Positions 61,826 through 64,000 of a stretch of 64,000 bases of DNA are shown piece by piece; position 1 is the first letter of the stretch; the number at the start of each line of letters is the position of its first letter. Under the pieces are notes generated by a model. That model saw only the letters and a program-made list of their open reading frames with translations, did not search any database and was not told the DNA's origin. The position numbers were made by a program, and so were the translations under genes. The DNA is from Streptomyces caelestis. Lineage in GTDB: Bacteria > Actinomycetota > Actinomycetes > Streptomycetales > Streptomycetaceae. Where the stretch lies: the NCBI RefSeq assembly GCF_001279005.1, contig NZ_LGCN01000196.1, positions 219,082 through 283,081 of the forward strand, in the 5' to 3' direction.

Positions 61826-64000
61826 ATGGCAATCCAGGTCTCACCGCTGGTGAACAACATGCTGTTCGTTCTTATCGGCGAGCGGTTGATGCAGGCGAAT
61901 GAGGACCTGGCTCGTGACAGTCATGCGGCGTTCAGGGGTTTGGCTCATGATGTCCGTGGTTTGTCGGATGTCATTGAGCGTACGGTTTCGGGTACTGCGA
62001 GGGCGTTGCCGCCGCAGGTGGGGAACGATTATCTGCGTGCCATGGGTATGTTCGTGGATACGGGTGGTACGGGGTATCTGAGGCAGTTCGCGGGGCAGTT
62101 GGACGATATTGCCGATGGCCGGGTGAAGACTTCGTACGACATTATGGAAGGCAAGTGGCAGATCAGTGCTGAGGTCATCCGGCTTCTGATCGAGCTGAAG
62201 ACCCTTCTTTGGTTGTCGGCTGTCACGGGTGGTGCTACTGCGGGCAGGGCGGTGGTTGCGCAGCAGCGGAGTCGTGTGGCGGTGCTGCTGATTCTGCATC
62301 AATTGCTGAGCAAAACACATTTGCTGCCGGTGTTGAGTGAGGCGTTCGAGGAGGCTTTCCAGTCGTTCGCTGTGCGTCTGGGGATGATTGCTTTCACGTC
62401 AGGTGAGCAGAGCTTCAACGGATTCGACTGGGGGCAGATCGGGCAGGACGCGGTGTTCGGTGGTCTTGCCGGTGGATTCTTCGGCCGTATCGCTGGCGGC
62501 AACGAGAAGTTCTTGGCTCTGTTCCGTGATGACGTCAGGCGTGGTGCGTTTGCCAAGAGTGTTGCGGATGATGTGACGGTGAAGGTGGGGGCCGAGCCGG
62601 GGACTGGTCATGTGAACCAGGGGAGCGGTGTCGCCCGGCAGCCCCACGCTTCCAGTGTTTTCCTTGCCTCGGGTGGTTCGGAGGCGCTTGCGGAGATTCT
62701 GGGCAGTGGGTTGTTCCACGGCAACTGGGCGACCTCGTGGGACACGTTCCTGGGTGCGGGCGTCAGTGGCAATGTCGGCGAGGGGCTCAATAAGGGTGCG
62801 GAGAAGACTGGTCTGGCGATCAATCTGGCGTTCAACAAGGGCTTCTCTTCCGAGGTCCCTTCATGGCCTGCCGATGCGCAGAACGCCGGGGTGAACACGG
62901 TCGGTACCGACGAGGGTGACGGTGGCGGGGGCGCGGTGGGCGGTGGCGGTGAGGCAGCCGTCGGCGGCACGGGTGTCACGGGCGCTACGGGCAGTGAGGC
63001 GGCCGGCGTCGCTGGTACTGCCGGGGCTGCCGGTGTCACGGGCGCTGCTGTTGCTGGTGCTGGGGTGGTGTCTGGACGGGCTCCCACGGTGTCTGGTGCG
63101 GACGCCGGGGTCTCGGATGCGGGTGTTGTACAGGACCAGGGTGCGGTGAGGTCGGCCGGGGTGCCGTCGGCCGGGAGCCCGGGAAGTGCGGAGTCGGGCG
63201 GGGCTCGGCCGCGTCCGGCCGGTGAGGTAGGCACAGGGTCTGCGGCCGGGGGTGTCACGGAGGTCGCGGCACAGGCGCTGCCTGCCGTGGGTTCGAGTGG
63301 CACGGGCGTGTCTGCCGTCGCCGGGCGGCCTGCTGAGGTGGCGGCGGTGGGTGAGGGGCGCGCCCCGGCCGCTGAGGTGACCGCGGGGCTGGAGCCCGCG
63401 GAGCCGGTGCAGGTTGTGGCGGGTGCGGTTTCCGGCGGGGCTGGTTCTGCGGCGATGGGAGCGAGTACCGCTGCCGTTCAGGCTGCCGGCCCTGTGGCCG
63501 ATCCGGGTCGGGTCGCCAACCAGCCGGTGTCTTCTGCCGGTCGGCCGTCCACGGTGTCTGAGCCGGCCGGCGACACGGGGCGTGCTCGTATCGGTGAGCG
63601 TAGTGAGCAGGCCGGTGCCCGGCCGTCTGGCCAGGTGAACCCTTCTGCCCGGTCCGGGGCTGCTGACGGCTCGGGCGATGTGGTCGCCGCCGACGTGGTG
63701 CAGCAGGCCGGGACCGATGAGCGGACCATGCCGGAGGCTGTCGATGCCGCGCGGCGGCCGGGCCACGGTGTGTTGTCCCTGGGTGATGGCCGGGTTGAGA
63801 ACTCCTCGACGCAGGCCGGTGGGGCTGGGACGGTGCCTTCGGCGGGTCCGGGTGTGTTGTCGGGGGGTTCGTCCGGTCCGGGTCGGTTGTTGGGTTCGGG
63901 TGAGGTGCGTACGGATCGTTTCGTTCCGGGGTCGGGGGAAGCGTTCGTGGTGGAGGTGGGCGGGGACGGGTTGCCTGGTCGGGTGCTGCCGGGTGGGTCG
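61826..64000 (+). CDS. Giant CpnT-like type VII substrate/polymorphic toxin, N-terminal part (runs off window)
   Basis: Open for 725 codons from ATG 61826 to the window end with no stop. Residues about 1-260 form a helical domain: QVSPLVNNMLFVLIGERLMQ, FVDTGGTGYLRQFAGQLDD, IMEGKWQISAEVIRLLIELK, a hydrophobic TLLWLSAVTGGATAGRAVV, and SEAFEEAFQSFAVRLGMIAF. This order is that of the WXG100-like CpnT N-terminal domain found at the start of very large actinobacterial proteins. A glycine-rich helix GGLAGGFFGRIAGG follows. From about 360 the chain is an Ala/Gly/Val/Ser-rich spacer with many SAGxP and VAA units. C-terminal toxin domains, if any, are beyond the window. The first kilobase uses many AT-ending codons (CAT CAA TTG, AAA ACA), unlike its neighbours, which suggests transfer. 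No ribosome site is obvious; GAATCTGAC precedes the ATG. Confidence 0.75.
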   Translation, partial: MAIQVSPLVNNMLFVLIGERLMQANEDLARDSHAAFRGLAHDVRGLSDVIERTVSGTARALPPQVGNDYLRAMGMFVDTGGTGYLRQFAGQLDDIADGRVKTSYDIMEGKWQISAEVIRLLIELKTLLWLSAVTGGATAGRAVVAQQRSRVAVLLILHQLLSKTHLLPVLSEAFEEAFQSFAVRLGMIAFTSGEQSFNGFDWGQIGQDAVFGGLAGGFFGRIAGGNEKFLALFRDDVRRGAFAKSVADDVTVKVGAEPGTGHVNQGSGVARQPHASSVFLASGGSEALAEILGSGLFHGNWATSWDTFLGAGVSGNVGEGLNKGAEKTGLAINLAFNKGFSSEVPSWPADAQNAGVNTVGTDEGDGGGGAVGGGGEAAVGGTGVTGATGSEAAGVAGTAGAAGVTGAAVAGAGVVSGRAPTVSGADAGVSDAGVVQDQGAVRSAGVPSAGSPGSAESGGARPRPAGEVGTGSAAGGVTEVAAQALPAVGSSGTGVSAVAGRPAEVAAVGEGRAPAAEVTAGLEPAEPVQVVAGAVSGGAGSAAMGASTAAVQAAGPVADPGRVANQPVSSAGRPSTVSEPAGDTGRARIGERSEQAGARPSGQVNPSARSGAADGSGDVVAADVVQQAGTDERTMPEAVDAARRPGHGVLSLGDGRVENSSTQAGGAGTVPSAGPGVLSGGSSGPGRLLGSGEVRTDRFVPGSGEAFVVEVGGDGLPGRVLPGGS

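Overview
The window is about 64 kb of very GC-rich DNA with strong GC bias at third codon positions, GTG and TTG starts, and typical actinobacterial gene families (WhiB, BldD/XRE-type regulators, F420/PPOX enzymes, a type VII secretion system, TerD, SHOCT, integral membrane and DUF families). This points to a chromosome of Streptomyces or a close relative. There are no rRNA, tRNA or CRISPR features that I can see.

Region 1 (about 1-33.7 kb) reads as ordinary chromosome. It starts with a copper ATPase and its CsoR-like operators. It continues with a His-rich membrane protein, a GH15 glucanase, a DeoR/SIS/class II aldolase sugar cluster, an RlmG-like methyltransferase, AlkB, a ROK-dehydrogenase-PPOX operon, an anti-sigma kinase and a Cds1-like cysteine desulfhydrase. 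A second DeoR regulator, an alpha/beta-hydrolase-like membrane protein and a beta-helix/AAA+ protein follow. The rest is a TerD protein, an HpnB-like glycosyltransferase, a racemase, apolipoprotein N-acyltransferase, a Nudix hydrolase, 3-hydroxybutyrate dehydrogenase, a PucR-like regulator and an MHS-type transporter. Several genes here have a TAnnnT box only 6-9 nt before the start codon, as expected for leaderless transcripts. Two decayed genes (SHOCT, SRPBCC) lie in this part.

Region 2 (about 33.7-42.2 kb) looks accessory. It has an XRE/MmyB-like regulator broken by a 13-bp tandem duplication, divergent from a small redox cassette (broken carboxymuconolactone decarboxylase, cupin, aldo/keto reductase). 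Then come a WhiB protein with a long C-terminal tail, a truncated GGDEF gene, a large XRE-NB-ARC-TPR (STAND) regulator, a scrap of a LuxR gene and more than 1 kb of gene-poor DNA.

Region 3 (42.2 kb to the end) is a type VII (ESX-like) secretion locus. It encodes a beta-helix protein with two AAA+ domains (EccA-like), a mycosin protease (MycP), a three-ATPase EccC on the opposite strand, EccD and EccB. After a dead IS5-like transposase come two small WXG100-like proteins, a helical protein, a large AAWKG-like repeat protein, a YbaB-like protein, another WXG-like protein, a membrane-anchored ricin-lectin and the start of a giant CpnT-like protein that runs off the window. EccE is not visible. 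The YbaB/WXG/giant-protein segment has been duplicated around the lectin gene. In the left copy YbaB and WXG are intact and only the first bases of the giant gene remain. In the right copy YbaB and WXG are decayed and the giant gene is open. This is the most interesting structure in the window.
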